64,000 nucleotides of DNA from Marinomonas posidonica_A (GTDB lineage: Bacteria; Pseudomonadota; Gammaproteobacteria; Pseudomonadales; Marinomonadaceae): NCBI RefSeq assembly GCF_043643765.1, contig NZ_JBHZSP010000004.1, forward strand, positions 124,001-188,000, given 5' to 3'. The notes beneath the pieces were generated by a model. That model saw only the letters and a program-made list of their open reading frames with translations, had not been told where the DNA came from and searched no databases. Position numbers and translations under genes: made by a program. Of this stretch, positions 1 to 8,546 are shown piece after piece (positions within the stretch are counted from its first letter, which is position 1; each line of letters begins with the position of its first letter).

Positions 1-108
1 ACCCGCCATCGTTAAATAAGTAAGCGAGGCAATACCTAAGCAAAACACAATAGGCACGCCAACAAACAACAACAGAAAGAATACGAGAAACAGTAAAATG
101 ACTTCCAT
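1..108 (-). CDS. dctM: TRAP transporter large permease DctM, N-terminal fragment
   Basis: The first 36 residues are visible, beginning MEVILLFLVFFLLLF; the rest lies beyond the left edge. The very hydrophobic start followed by a GVP-IVFCLGIAS-like stretch is typical of DctM, the 12-13 TM subunit that carries out sodium-coupled solute transport in the inner membrane. The start overlaps the stop of the upstream dctQ (TAATG), so the two are translationally coupled. It belongs to the mannonate/hexuronate operon. The identification rests mainly on context plus the N-terminal pattern. Confidence 0.8.
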   Translation of the reverse strand, partial: MEVILLFLVFFLLLFVGVPIVFCLGIASLTYLTMAG

Positions 109-653
109 TATGAAGCTACTCCTTGGTCATCACGCTGAAGCAGAACAAGCAGCACACTAATAAAGCTATAAAAGGCCGTTAACGCGAAGAAAAAAGTCAC
201 GGATAGGAATGCCCAGTACATAGGAACCTCTAAAGCTGGAGAGGTCTGCCAGCGTCCTATTTGAGCGTATTTAATAGCATAAGGCAGGATATAAATAGCA
301 AAACTACCAGCCAAAAGGTGACAGAAAATCTGATAAAATTTTGTCCAAAATCGATTCAAAGCGCCTTGAAATAACTCCAAACGCACATGACGGTTATGTC
401 GAATCACCAATCCTGAGCCCATAACAATAAGATAAACAAATAAATATCGAGACAGCTCTTCTGTCCAAATAGGGGAACTGGGCAACAAGAAGCGTGAAAC
501 AACTTGCAAGATGACCACAGCAGCAATCGCTAATAGAGCCGACACAGCCAATACAGAAAATACCCAATCAATAATATGCAGCAACCACTGGATACTCTTT
601 TCCAGCTTGCTCACAAAACCTCTTGGGCTATTGGTTTGAGATGAGCTACTCAT
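108..653 (-). CDS. dctQ: TRAP transporter small permease DctQ
   Basis: A 181-residue inner-membrane protein with four predicted TM segments (roughly residues 30-55, 65-82, 105-127 and 145-170) and the DctQ hallmark of a conserved Trp-Glu-Glu-Leu-Ser-Arg stretch near residue 64 after the first helix. It bridges the periplasmic binding protein and DctM. A longer reading frame with a TTG start at 668 exists, but the Shine-Dalgarno GGAGAG at 661-666 sits 7 nt before the ATG at 653, so I chose the ATG. It lies between dctP upstream and dctM downstream, on the same strand. Confidence 0.88.
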   Translation of the reverse strand: MSSSSQTNSPRGFVSKLEKSIQWLLHIIDWVFSVLAVSALLAIAAVVILQVVSRFLLPSSPIWTEELSRYLFVYLIVMGSGLVIRHNRHVRLELFQGALNRFWTKFYQIFCHLLAGSFAIYILPYAIKYAQIGRWQTSPALEVPMYWAFLSVTFFFALTAFYSFISVLLVLLQRDDQGVAS

Positions 654-742
654 CGTATTTCTCTCCAAAGAAGCCTATTTTCGCTATATAAACGAAAATA
701 GGCAGTCCGGTCTTAAACGGATTTAGATTTACCTATGGAAAT

Positions 743-1699
743 TTAGATCTTTTTATAAAGCTCAAGCTGCTCAGGCGTTAAAGCCTCTTGTACTGCTTTT
801 TGGGCCGCCGCTTTAAAAGCAGCAAGATCTGGCTGTACAAATTCCATTCCACGAGCTTCTAGAGTAGAGCGTAATTTCGCTTCATCCGCGGCAAACATGC
901 CATGTTCATAGCGTTGCATTTGTTGACCAGCCTCTAATACGATGTCACGCAAATCAGCAGGCATGCTATTTAGCTTATCTTGGCCAATCACCACATAAAT
1001 CCAACTACGAACGTGGCCAGTTAAGTTCACATACTTCTGAACTTCGTAGAAACTCGCACTATTGATCAAGCTAAGCGGATTTTCTTGTCCATCAATTGTA
1101 TGCTGCTGCAAAGCGGTAAACACTTCGCTAAACGCCATTGGGATTGGTTTTGCCCCTAGTGCTTGCCACGTTTTTACAAACAGAGGTACATTAGGTACAC
1201 GCAGTTTCAAGCCATCTAAATCACTTGGAGATTGAATTTTACGATTAGAGGTTAAATGACGAGGACCACGTTCAAACCAAGCAATCGGTTTCAGTCCTGT
1301 ACGTTCAGAAATCTGTTCGCTGATTTCTTTACCCACTTCGCCATTTACCGCTTTTGTAAGTTGTTCAGAGCTGGTAAAAGCATAAGGAACCGCCATCAGC
1401 GCCGCTTTTGGTGCCCAGTTCTGTAGAGACTCACCCGTAATCGTCATGTCAGCAGTACCAAGCTGAATGCTATTAATAACATCCATTTCTTTGCCTAACT
1501 GCTCGTTAGGGTAAAGCTTAACGTCAATGCGACCATTTGATTTTGTTTCGGCGACTTCTTTGAATTTCAACGCCGCTTTATGCCAGATATTGTCTTCGTT
1601 AGCTGGGTAGCCAAACTTCAACGTAACATCAGCAGCTTGAGATAGCCCAGCCAACAAGATAGATGACATGACGGCGACTTTTAACATTGGTTTAATCAT
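743..1699 (-). CDS. dctP: TRAP transporter substrate-binding protein DctP (sugar-acid type)
   Basis: A 318-residue periplasmic solute-binding protein. Residues 1-22 form a signal peptide with an SQA-AD cleavage site. The family pattern is clear: FGYPANEDNIWHKAA at the N-terminus, LGTADMTITGES, and the LKLRVPNVPLFVKTW segment whose arginine normally binds the substrate carboxylate, followed by FTALQQHTIDGQENP. It is preceded by GGAG 6 nt before the ATG. The neighbours (mannonate dehydratase, dehydrogenase, UxuR-like regulator) suggest that the ligand is a hexuronate or a related aldonate. That substrate is inferred from context, not from the sequence. Confidence 0.9.
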   Translation of the reverse strand: MIKPMLKVAVMSSILLAGLSQAADVTLKFGYPANEDNIWHKAALKFKEVAETKSNGRIDVKLYPNEQLGKEMDVINSIQLGTADMTITGESLQNWAPKAALMAVPYAFTSSEQLTKAVNGEVGKEISEQISERTGLKPIAWFERGPRHLTSNRKIQSPSDLDGLKLRVPNVPLFVKTWQALGAKPIPMAFSEVFTALQQHTIDGQENPLSLINSASFYEVQKYVNLTGHVRSWIYVVIGQDKLNSMPADLRDIVLEAGQQMQRYEHGMFAADEAKLRSTLEARGMEFVQPDLAAFKAAAQKAVQEALTPEQLELYKKI

Positions 1700-1745
1700 G
1701 GTGAACTCCGTTTTTATTATTAGATTTATACTCTAGGGTTATCAA

Positions 1746-2768
1746 TTACTTACTCATTTCAACAAGCACTTTACGAGTAAGCTCAGGGTGGTTTTCCATT
1801 AGCTGAATACCATCGCCAATGTCGTTTAAAGCAATCCGATGGCTAATTAATGCCAAAGGATCTAAACGACCTGATGCAATCATTTCAAGCACTTGAGGAA
1901 AACGACGATTGTTAAGGCGCGAGCCCACAATCGTCAGTTCTTTCTTAATCACTTCAATTTGAGCCAAGTCACTTGGTGTTGAACTAAAGCCCAACAAACC
2001 AATACGTCCTGCAGGGCAAGCGATACGGAGAATTTCAGGTAAAAGAGCAGGAATGCAAGCAGCGTCAGCAATTAAAGGCACACCTTCGCCATTTGTCCAT
2101 TCTAGGATACAGTCTTCAACTTTATTTACTCGACTATTAATGACATCCGTCGCACCAAGGGATTTCGCCGTTTCTAAGCGCTCATCAACAATGTCCGTCA
2201 CGATAATGCGCTCTATGCCCATCGCTTTCGCCACTTGCACTATGGTCAAACCAATCACACCAGCACCATAAACCAGCAAGGTATCGCCTGGAATTGGCCC
2301 CATTCGAGACAACACATTAGTGGCAATAGAGTAAGGCTCGACTAAGGCCGCTTGCTCAAGTGTGACATTGTCCGGAAGCACTAATACGTTGCTTGCTGGC
2401 GCACTGGTGAACTCACCAAAGCCGCCATTACGATGAACGCCAAACACTTGTAATTTTGCGCACACATTAAAGCGGCCTGCACGGCAGGCATAACATTCAC
2501 CACAGCTAATAACTGGATCAACACAGACTTTATCGCCAATTTTTACATGGGTGACGCCTTCGCCAACGGCGGAAACAACCCCCGAAAACTCATGCCCCGT
2601 AATTCGAGGAAACTGAACAAAAGGGTTCTGTCCGTGAATAATATGCAGATCCGATCCGCAAATTCCCGCAAAGGCGGTTTTAATTAATACTTCTCCAGCT
2701 TCAGCAACAGGCTGTTTGATATCAATTAAGGCATAGTCATTTACATTCGCTACTTGAAACGCTTTCAT
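1746..2768 (-). CDS. Zinc-dependent sugar-acid dehydrogenase, RspB/LgoD-like
   Basis: A 340-residue medium-chain dehydrogenase. Catalytic zinc ligands are C37, H59/E60 (GHE motif) and E144. Structural zinc cysteines are C89, C92, C95 and C103. The NAD(P) Rossmann motif GAGVIG spans 168-173. It resembles E. coli RspB and L-galactonate/L-gulonate 5-dehydrogenases. It sits 6 nt downstream of the mannonate dehydratase gene, so it probably oxidises or reduces a hexonate in the same pathway, for example interconverting D-mannonate and D-fructuronate in place of UxuB. The exact substrate and cofactor cannot be read from the sequence. Confidence 0.82.
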   Translation of the reverse strand: MKAFQVANVNDYALIDIKQPVAEAGEVLIKTAFAGICGSDLHIIHGQNPFVQFPRITGHEFSGVVSAVGEGVTHVKIGDKVCVDPVISCGECYACRAGRFNVCAKLQVFGVHRNGGFGEFTSAPASNVLVLPDNVTLEQAALVEPYSIATNVLSRMGPIPGDTLLVYGAGVIGLTIVQVAKAMGIERIIVTDIVDERLETAKSLGATDVINSRVNKVEDCILEWTNGEGVPLIADAACIPALLPEILRIACPAGRIGLLGFSSTPSDLAQIEVIKKELTIVGSRLNNRRFPQVLEMIASGRLDPLALISHRIALNDIGDGIQLMENHPELTRKVLVEMSK

Positions 2769-2774
2769 AATTTT

Positions 2775-3986
2775 CTACCAATTCCACAAGGTGCCATCTT
2801 CTAGGCGATTAACCGGAAGATAAGCAGGTTTATAAGGGTATTTCGCGGCAAGTTCTTCATCAATATCGACACCATGACCAGGAACGTCACCAGGCGTAAA
2901 GAAGCCATCTTTAAACTCATAAGCATGAGGAAAAACTAAATCGGTTTCCTTGGTATGTGGCATATGTTCTTGAATCCCAAAGTTAGGCACCCAAGTATCA
3001 AAATGCAGCGCTGCGCCCATACAAACAGGGGAAAGGTCCGTCGCACCATGAAAGCCTGTTTTGACATGGTAGATAGAAGCAAAATCAGCGATACGGCGTA
3101 CGTTGGTAATGCCACCAGCATGGGTAATGGTTGCTCGGATATAATCGATGAGCTGATTTTGAATCAACTCTTGGCAATCAGACAAGCTATTGAAAACTTC
3201 GCCAATCGCTAGGGGAGTCGTCGTATGCTTACGAATTAATTCATAGGAAGACTGATTCTCAACGGGCGTACAATCTTCTAACCAAAATAAATGAAACTTC
3301 TCGATTTCTTTGCCTAAACGCGCCGCTTGAATTGGCGTGAGGCGGTGATGCACATCATGCAGAATATGTAGATCTTCCCCAAACTCTTTGCGAACAGCAG
3401 CAAAGAGTTTGGGAACATGATTAAGGTATTTTTCCGTCGACCAAACATTTTCAGAGGGTAAAGTAGAGTCTGCAGGCTCATAAGGTTTACCTGCTTCTTT
3501 GGAAACACCATAGGTAGTTGGTATACCTGGTATACCACATTGCACTCGAACGGCTTTATAACCAAGCTCAACATGCTTACGAACTTCTTCTAGGCAGGAA
3601 TCAATATCTAACCCTGTAGCATGCCCATAGACCATCACTTTCTCACGACTTTTTCCGCCAAGTAATTGGTACAAAGGCATTCCCGCTAATTTCGCCTTTA
3701 TGTCCCACAAAGCCACATCGACGGCTGCAATAGCCGTCATGCCAACAGGACCGCGTCGCCAATAAGCGCCACGATATAAATACTGCCAAATATCTTCTAT
3801 TCGCTGAGGGTCTTTACCTATTAGGGTAGGGATAACATGATCTTCAAGGTAGGCAACAACGGATTTTTCACGACCATTAAGCGTTGCGTCGCCAATGCCG
3901 TAAATACCTTGGTCAGTCTCTATTTTTAATGTAACTAGATTGCGGCCAGGGCAAGTCACGATTACTTTTGCTGATCGAATTTTCAT
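2775..3986 (-). CDS. manD: D-mannonate dehydratase of the enolase superfamily (ManD/RspA)
   Basis: A 403-residue enolase-superfamily enzyme expected to dehydrate D-mannonate to 2-keto-3-deoxy-D-gluconate. The catalytic Arg147-Tyr159 pair of the ManD subgroup is present at the same numbering. Metal ligands are D211, E237 and E263, with H213 (HDVHH) and H313 (GFHGATD) as acid/base residues. The start was set at the ATG at 3986 because the family begins MKIRSAKVIV; an upstream in-frame extension to 4094 crosses the operator region and looks non-coding. It is first in the operon manD-rspB-like-dctPQM and is probably repressed by the divergent GntR protein. ManD-group members vary in activity, so mannonate is the best but not the only possible substrate. 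Confidence 0.88.
   Translation of the reverse strand: MKIRSAKVIVTCPGRNLVTLKIETDQGIYGIGDATLNGREKSVVAYLEDHVIPTLIGKDPQRIEDIWQYLYRGAYWRRGPVGMTAIAAVDVALWDIKAKLAGMPLYQLLGGKSREKVMVYGHATGLDIDSCLEEVRKHVELGYKAVRVQCGIPGIPTTYGVSKEAGKPYEPADSTLPSENVWSTEKYLNHVPKLFAAVRKEFGEDLHILHDVHHRLTPIQAARLGKEIEKFHLFWLEDCTPVENQSSYELIRKHTTTPLAIGEVFNSLSDCQELIQNQLIDYIRATITHAGGITNVRRIADFASIYHVKTGFHGATDLSPVCMGAALHFDTWVPNFGIQEHMPHTKETDLVFPHAYEFKDGFFTPGDVPGHGVDIDEELAAKYPYKPAYLPVNRLEDGTLWNW
3518..3537. promoter_or_regulatory. Intragenic tandem operator-like sequence in manD
   Basis: TTGGTATACC and TGGTATACCA follow each other directly inside manD. Each is close to the TTGGTATACCAA palindrome expected for UxuR/ExuR-type GntR regulators and to the intergenic operators nearby. 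The same bases encode Gly-Ile-Pro-Gly-Ile-Pro, so the similarity may come from a duplicated peptide. Confidence 0.35.
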
Positions 3987-4010
3987 GGATAAAGGTACCT
4001 TATTATTTTT

Positions 4011-4022
4011 TTGGCATACCAA
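4011..4022. promoter_or_regulatory. GntR/UxuR-type operator copy 1
   Basis: TTGGCATACCAA lies about 25 nt upstream of the manD ATG. It is a near-perfect palindrome matching the known hexuronate regulator site ATTGGTATACCAAT at all but one position. Its place between the manD start and the promoter region fits repression of the catabolic operon. Confidence 0.7.
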
Positions 4023-4081
4023 ATTTCTATAATCGGACAAAAATAACTGAATAAATAGATTAAAACAAGCGAAAACAAAAT

Positions 4082-4095
4082 ATTGGCATACCAAT
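4082..4095. promoter_or_regulatory. GntR/UxuR-type operator copy 2
   Basis: ATTGGCATACCAAT is the best of the three copies and a palindrome apart from its centre. It lies 60-71 nt from copies 1 and 3, midway between the divergent manD and gntR genes. Confidence 0.75.
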
Positions 4096-4155
4096 ATGAT
4101 TTATTCTTTGTCTATGCTGATTAAAATATCGACTTCTTATACAAGTTACGTAAAA

Positions 4156-4167
4156 ATGGCATACCAG
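4156..4167. promoter_or_regulatory. GntR/UxuR-type operator copy 3
   Basis: ATGGCATACCAG keeps the TGGCATACCA core and lies 35 nt upstream of the gntR start codon, which suggests autoregulation. A half site (TTGGCAATA) follows at about 4172. Confidence 0.6.
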
Positions 4168-4201
4168 ATTATTGGCAATATAGAATCACTAAGAATCCAC
4201 C

Positions 4202-4924
4202 ATGGCAGAACGACTCTACAGAGAAATTGGCGAAAGCATTAAACAAGAGATAGCAAAATCGAACATTAAAGTTGGAGATAAATTGCCAACGGAGCGCGTC
4301 TACGCGGAACTATTTGGCGTCAGCAGAACCTTAGTCAGAGAAGCTTTTATCATGCTGGAAATCGAAGAGTTGATCGAAGTTCGAAAAGGCTCTGGCAGTT
4401 ATTTAAAAAACCACCTTTCTTTAAAAGCAAACAGTAAGGTGTCAGATGTGGGTCCATTTGAACTCTTACAAGCACGCCAAGAAATAGAAAGCTCCATCGC
4501 GGCTTGTGCAGCGCTGGTAATCACAAAACAAGAATTACAAACATTACAAGACCTACTAGAAATAGAAAGCGCGGAGTTGGAGTCAGTAGAAAAAGCCAAT
4601 AATGCAGACAGAGACTTTCATTTGCTAATAGCACAATCCACACAAAACACCGTACTTCTAGATACTGCAACGCGCTTATGGGATATGCGCGATGGTAACC
4701 CTATGTGGAAAAAACTTCATGCCCGCATACAGGATACGTCTTACCATGACCAATGGTTAGAGGATCACAAAAAAGTACTCGTTCAACTGCGTAAACGGAA
4801 TGCGGAGGGGGCAAGACAGGCTATGTGGCAGCATTTAGAAAACGTTAAACAAACCTTGTTTAAGCTCTCAGACACAGACGCTCCAGATTTCGATGGTTAT
4901 CTTTTTGCCCAACCGCACAGCTAG
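4202..4924 (+). CDS. GntR/FadR-family regulator, UxuR/ExuR-like
   Basis: A 240-residue regulator. Residues 5-67 form the winged helix-turn-helix (KLPTERVYAELFGVSRTLVREA). Residues about 88-220 form the FCD ligand-binding domain with candidate metal/ligand residues D136, H140, H189 and H211. It is divergent from manD, and three TTGGCATACCA palindromes lie between them. This matches the operator known for UxuR/ExuR, so it is probably the repressor of the mannonate operon, released by an intermediate of hexuronate catabolism. It ends 3 nt from the convergent lysR gene. Confidence 0.87.
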   Translation: MAERLYREIGESIKQEIAKSNIKVGDKLPTERVYAELFGVSRTLVREAFIMLEIEELIEVRKGSGSYLKNHLSLKANSKVSDVGPFELLQARQEIESSIAACAALVITKQELQTLQDLLEIESAELESVEKANNADRDFHLLIAQSTQNTVLLDTATRLWDMRDGNPMWKKLHARIQDTSYHDQWLEDHKKVLVQLRKRNAEGARQAMWQHLENVKQTLFKLSDTDAPDFDGYLFAQPHS

Positions 4925-4927
4925 ACA

Positions 4928-5866
4928 TTAATAAGGTGCGACGATGAGTTCTTCTACCGTCTGATGTAATACTCGAAGGAATAACTCGCGAGGTTTATTC
5001 GGTTGAGTGGTTTTCTTACAAATCACAGCGACGCCTAAAGTATAAGACTTACTGTTAGGTGCAACCGCAAGAATGTCACCTTTGTCTACATAGGGTTGAG
5101 CATATTGCTCAGGCAAAAAGCCTATGTATTGGCCTGATAAAATGAGCGCTAAACGACTATCGTAAAAATAAGATATGGCGGTGAGGTTCATATGAGAAAT
5201 TTGCTCACTCACGGCTTCATGAGGCTTTAAACCAGCATGAGTCGCAGGGTAGACGTCAGCTTGTTCTACTTGATTAACTTCAGATAAACTCGCTAATGGA
5301 TGATGCTTACCGCAATACAGATGACAGTCGTCGCTGTACAAATGCACGTAATCTAAACCATCTAACTTACGATGATAAGGAATGAAACCAATATCCGCTT
5401 CATCATTTAATATCATTCTTTCTATATTTGACATGGACGATACATTAGTGGTGATGGAGACTTCAGGTGCTTCACTGACAAAACGCTGGATTAATTCAGG
5501 AAAGTGACTACGCGGATCCAAGCTCACCTTATCTGACAAAGCCAAGCGCAATTTGCCTGTCAAACTGGCATTCAAGTTATTCACTGTGGTTCGAAACGCA
5601 TCCAAAGATTCCAAAAGTTTTTCTGTCATCTCATAAATAATGATGCCTTCTTCGGTCAGGGAAAATCCCCCTCGGCCACGTTTGCACAATACTAAGTTCA
5701 AGCGAGCTTCTAGGTTCGAAATATGCAAGCTAATGGTTGATCGACCAATGTTTAATGAGGTTTCCGCTGCAGAAAAGCCGCCACAGTCCACTACCGTCTT
5801 GAATACTTTAAGCTGTTTGATTTCATAATCACCAACTTGTCCTAGTGAATAGTTTTTTGCGCTCAT
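4928..5866 (-). CDS. LysR-family transcriptional regulator
   Basis: A 312-residue LTTR. The helix-turn-helix lies at about residues 18-75 (GGFSAAETSLNIGRSTISLHISNLEARL), followed by a linker helix and a periplasmic-binding-protein-like effector domain. A GAGG 5 nt before the ATG supports the start. It is convergent with the GntR gene and divergent from the chemoreceptor. No enzyme gene is divergently adjacent as in classical LTTR pairs, so its target is unknown; the 390-bp upstream region is the likely autoregulatory site. Confidence 0.88.
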   Translation of the reverse strand: MSAKNYSLGQVGDYEIKQLKVFKTVVDCGGFSAAETSLNIGRSTISLHISNLEARLNLVLCKRGRGGFSLTEEGIIIYEMTEKLLESLDAFRTTVNNLNASLTGKLRLALSDKVSLDPRSHFPELIQRFVSEAPEVSITTNVSSMSNIERMILNDEADIGFIPYHRKLDGLDYVHLYSDDCHLYCGKHHPLASLSEVNQVEQADVYPATHAGLKPHEAVSEQISHMNLTAISYFYDSRLALILSGQYIGFLPEQYAQPYVDKGDILAVAPNSKSYTLGVAVICKKTTQPNKPRELFLRVLHQTVEELIVAPY

Positions 5867-6257
5867 CTCTGCCTCATTCGCCTTCGTGATTCATTATTAT
5901 GAGTCAATTATCCTTCTTCTGACCTTAACAGGGTAGACACTGACATCCCTTATTCTTTGCAATTTTAGCAACTAAGTTCGTTGATCCTCTAACTTTACAT
6001 TGATTGATCCTACTTTCATCCGACTTAGTGCTTGATTAAGGTTATATAGGTCGAACACTCTCATGATCTCAATAATCTGATTACTGAGAAAGTAACGTGT
6101 TTGCTCGGTTATACCTTAGAAATGGACTTTTGCCTATCGCATCTTTCATTTCGACCTTCCAGCATATTTGTTTTTGGCCTGTCTATCTATTTGGGTAGGC
6201 GGGCTTTTTTAATTTTACAAATAGCCTATTTGAAAAAGCGATTCTAGGGAGCTTAAT
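5867..6257. other. Intergenic region between lysR and the chemoreceptor gene
   Basis: This 391-bp stretch holds no convincing coding frame. It has a direct repeat of TTGATCCT at 5981-5988 and 6004-6011 (23-bp period), which could be a LysR contact site, and a terminator-like hairpin at 6176-6210. The chemoreceptor ribosome-binding site (GGGAG) ends it. Confidence 0.5.
6176..6210 (+). terminator. Terminator-like hairpin with no upstream gene on the same strand
   Basis: GCCTGTCTA pairs with TAGGCGGGC across a short loop (G-U pairs allowed), followed by six T. No plus-strand gene precedes it, so it would end either a small RNA made from 5.9-6.2 kb or act as an attenuator in the leader of the chemoreceptor gene. 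Confidence 0.5.
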
Positions 6258-8147
6258 ATGTCGATCGCGTTATCCGTCCGTCAGAAACTCATCGCCATAG
6301 TGATCATGGTATCTATTGGTTATGCTGGTTTTGGCGCTTATGCCATATATAACTTGGCAAAAATGTCGAGTGCCGCCGACGATGCCAGTCAATTAAGCGC
6401 ACTGACCACTCAAGTAAAGAACACTGAAGTAGTATTGTTAAAATTTGAACGCACCATGTCGGTCGTCACAACAGACAGTCTACCTCAAGTTCGAAATACA
6501 CTGGCCAATATTCAACAAAATACAGCAGCAGGGTTTAATATCGAAGCAGATCTCGTCGGAAAGCGTGGCGCGCAATACCTTGAACAAAGCCAAGCCATTC
6601 TACCGAAGTATATTGAAGCGCTAGGCCAGCAACTCACACAATTAGAAGCCTTAGGGTTGGACGAAAAATCCGGGGCGTTGCGAGTGCTAAATCAATCAGC
6701 GCAAGTTCTAGAAGAGCAATTCAGCACATTGGCAAGCTTTGCAGCCAGTTTTAAAGAAGTGCGTAACCAAGAAAAGAACTTCCTAGCTTATCGAGACGAA
6801 AGTCATAGAAATAGTTTGTTTGAAGCCATTAACCAACTAAAAAACAACGTTAATAACATAGGCTTTGGGGATGTTTTTAACCCTTTTATTAAAACTTATG
6901 AAGACGCCTTAACTCCTGTTATTCAACGTGCAATGGCCATTGACTCTCAACAAATCGCACTGGCTAAGTTGAGTCATGATTTTACGGAATTAATGGATCA
7001 AAGTGCCGACTATTTACAGGGCACGCTACTATTGCAAGCTCAACAACGCTCTAAACAGACAGCACAGCAAGCACGCAATTCTTTAATCATCGCTTGTTTA
7101 TTACTGACAGCCTGTATTGGCTTTGTCTTGATTGGCGTTATGCGCTCCTTAAATCAGAATCTGTTTTCTGTATTAAACGTATTAAAGCAAGTTGCACACG
7201 GCAAACTCACCTCGCAACGTTTTCAGGTGAATACCACTAAACCAGATGAATTCCAGCAGCTTTCCATCGCCTCTTATCAAATGTCGAATGAGTTGCATCA
7301 ATTAGTGGGCCATCTACTGTCCAGTAATCAACACCTCATTGTCACCGCCGATGAGTTAGATGCCGGCATTCAAACCATAATTACTGGCAGTCAACGCATT
7401 CGTGATCGTAGCCATACTTTAGCGGCCTCGACAGAAGAAATTTCAGCCACAGCTGACACCGTCCGTAATATGACACAAGCGGTGGAAAGTGGCGCTCAAC
7501 TGGCTTATGAATCGGCCAGTCATGGTGCGAAGACGATGGAGCAAGCCATGACCAGCATTGGTGATGTAGCAGACTCTATTCAGCAGACTAATAATCGGGT
7601 TGATCGACTGGGGGCGTTATCAAAAGAAATCGATGTGGTGATTGAGCTAATCGTTGGTGTTGCTGAGCAAACTAGCCTATTAGCTCTGAATGCTGCCATT
7701 GAAGCCGCCAGAGCGGGTGAGGCCGGCCGAGGATTTGCCGTAGTTGCGGATGAGGTCAAAGCGCTATCAGAGCAAACCGTAAAAGCGTCTGGCGACATTA
7801 CCAACAAGGTAGAGAACATTCAGCGAGAGACACAAGCCGTCATTGAAGCCATGGTTCAAAGCTTATCGAAGGTTGAGCAGAGTCGGAATCAGGGTGAGAA
7901 CGCGGTCACCACCATACATCAGATTGAGAAAAATACCTTAGACGCCATGAAAAACAGCCAAGAAATCAGCCAAGCGATTCAAGAAGTGGCGTTAACCACG
8001 ACACAAATGGCACAAGACATGGATATCATCGCCCAAGAGATCAAAGAAAATCACTTTGCCACAGAATCCATTCAATCTGCTAACGATAATATTCACCAAC
8101 AAACAAAACAATTGGCGAAACAAATCCAGGGGTTTGAACTGTCTTAA
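6258..8147 (+). CDS. Methyl-accepting chemotaxis protein
   Basis: A 629-residue chemoreceptor. TM1 lies at about 10-32, a large helical periplasmic sensor at 33-272, TM2 at about 273-296, a HAMP region at about 297-350, and a cytoplasmic signalling coiled coil to the end. The invariant hairpin tip that binds CheA/CheW is at about 471-507 (QTSLLALNAAIEAARAGEAG). There is no C-terminal pentapeptide for CheR docking. The long periplasmic helical domain resembles the HBM or four-helix type, which often senses small carboxylates. It precedes a TRAP operon, so a shared ligand is possible. Confidence 0.93.
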   Translation: MSIALSVRQKLIAIVIMVSIGYAGFGAYAIYNLAKMSSAADDASQLSALTTQVKNTEVVLLKFERTMSVVTTDSLPQVRNTLANIQQNTAAGFNIEADLVGKRGAQYLEQSQAILPKYIEALGQQLTQLEALGLDEKSGALRVLNQSAQVLEEQFSTLASFAASFKEVRNQEKNFLAYRDESHRNSLFEAINQLKNNVNNIGFGDVFNPFIKTYEDALTPVIQRAMAIDSQQIALAKLSHDFTELMDQSADYLQGTLLLQAQQRSKQTAQQARNSLIIACLLLTACIGFVLIGVMRSLNQNLFSVLNVLKQVAHGKLTSQRFQVNTTKPDEFQQLSIASYQMSNELHQLVGHLLSSNQHLIVTADELDAGIQTIITGSQRIRDRSHTLAASTEEISATADTVRNMTQAVESGAQLAYESASHGAKTMEQAMTSIGDVADSIQQTNNRVDRLGALSKEIDVVIELIVGVAEQTSLLALNAAIEAARAGEAGRGFAVVADEVKALSEQTVKASGDITNKVENIQRETQAVIEAMVQSLSKVEQSRNQGENAVTTIHQIEKNTLDAMKNSQEISQAIQEVALTTTQMAQDMDIIAQEIKENHFATESIQSANDNIHQQTKQLAKQIQGFELS

Positions 8148-8325
8148 TGGGCTTGAATGATTGATTCTCAAAAGTTAATTACTTAACAAGCACCAATTTA
8201 GGGCATCGACACATCGAAACGATTGTCTCGCTATTCGTTTTAAAATTTGCAAAAAATATGCATATTTTTCAATGCGATAGAATAGATTTACTCATGTTAT
8301 TATTGACTTAAAATAAATCTTATCT

Positions 8326-8370
8326 CGCACCATATTGATGCATTGAGGCATCTTTGTGGTGCGGTTTTTT
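8326..8370 (+). terminator. Rho-independent terminator downstream of the chemoreceptor gene
   Basis: CGCACCA pairs with TGGTGCG, with an inner GATGC/GCATC stem, and six T follow. It lies about 180 nt past the chemoreceptor stop, leaving an unusually long 3' untranslated region. Confidence 0.7.
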
Positions 8371-8484
8371 ATATAGTTAGCTGATTTTAAAAGGCTTTTT
8401 AATTTTTCAATAGTTTGATGATGGCAAAACTTTAGATGGATTTTGTATGCTTTAACGCCTGTTGGCTTTTTGAAAGTATCCAAT

Positions 8485-8498
8485 ACAAGTTGTCACAA
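8485..8498. promoter_or_regulatory. Short inverted repeats upstream of dctP
   Basis: ACAAGTTGT and TTGTCACAA overlap at 8485-8498, about 50 nt before the dctP start. Such small dyads are common GntR-type operators, but no local regulator can be assigned. Confidence 0.25.
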
Positions 8499-8546
8499 CA
8501 TCTGGTTGATGACCTTTTTCTGCAAACTTTGTTTATGAGGTAGTTC

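Larger units (their letters stand above)
8148..8546. other. Intergenic region between the chemoreceptor and second TRAP operon
   Basis: This 399-bp AT-rich stretch contains a terminator hairpin at 8326-8370 and overlapping short inverted repeats just upstream of dctP (8485-8498). A 63-codon minus-strand frame runs through it but has no ribosome-binding site or recognisable motif, so I do not count it as a gene. Confidence 0.5.

Noticed and set aside
3987..4094. N-terminal extension of manD
   Set aside because: It crosses the GntR operators and has no similarity to ManD, which begins MKIRSAKVIV at 3986.
8292..8483. 63-codon minus-strand frame between the chemoreceptor and dctP
   Set aside because: There is no ribosome-binding site or known motif, and the frame crosses a terminator hairpin.
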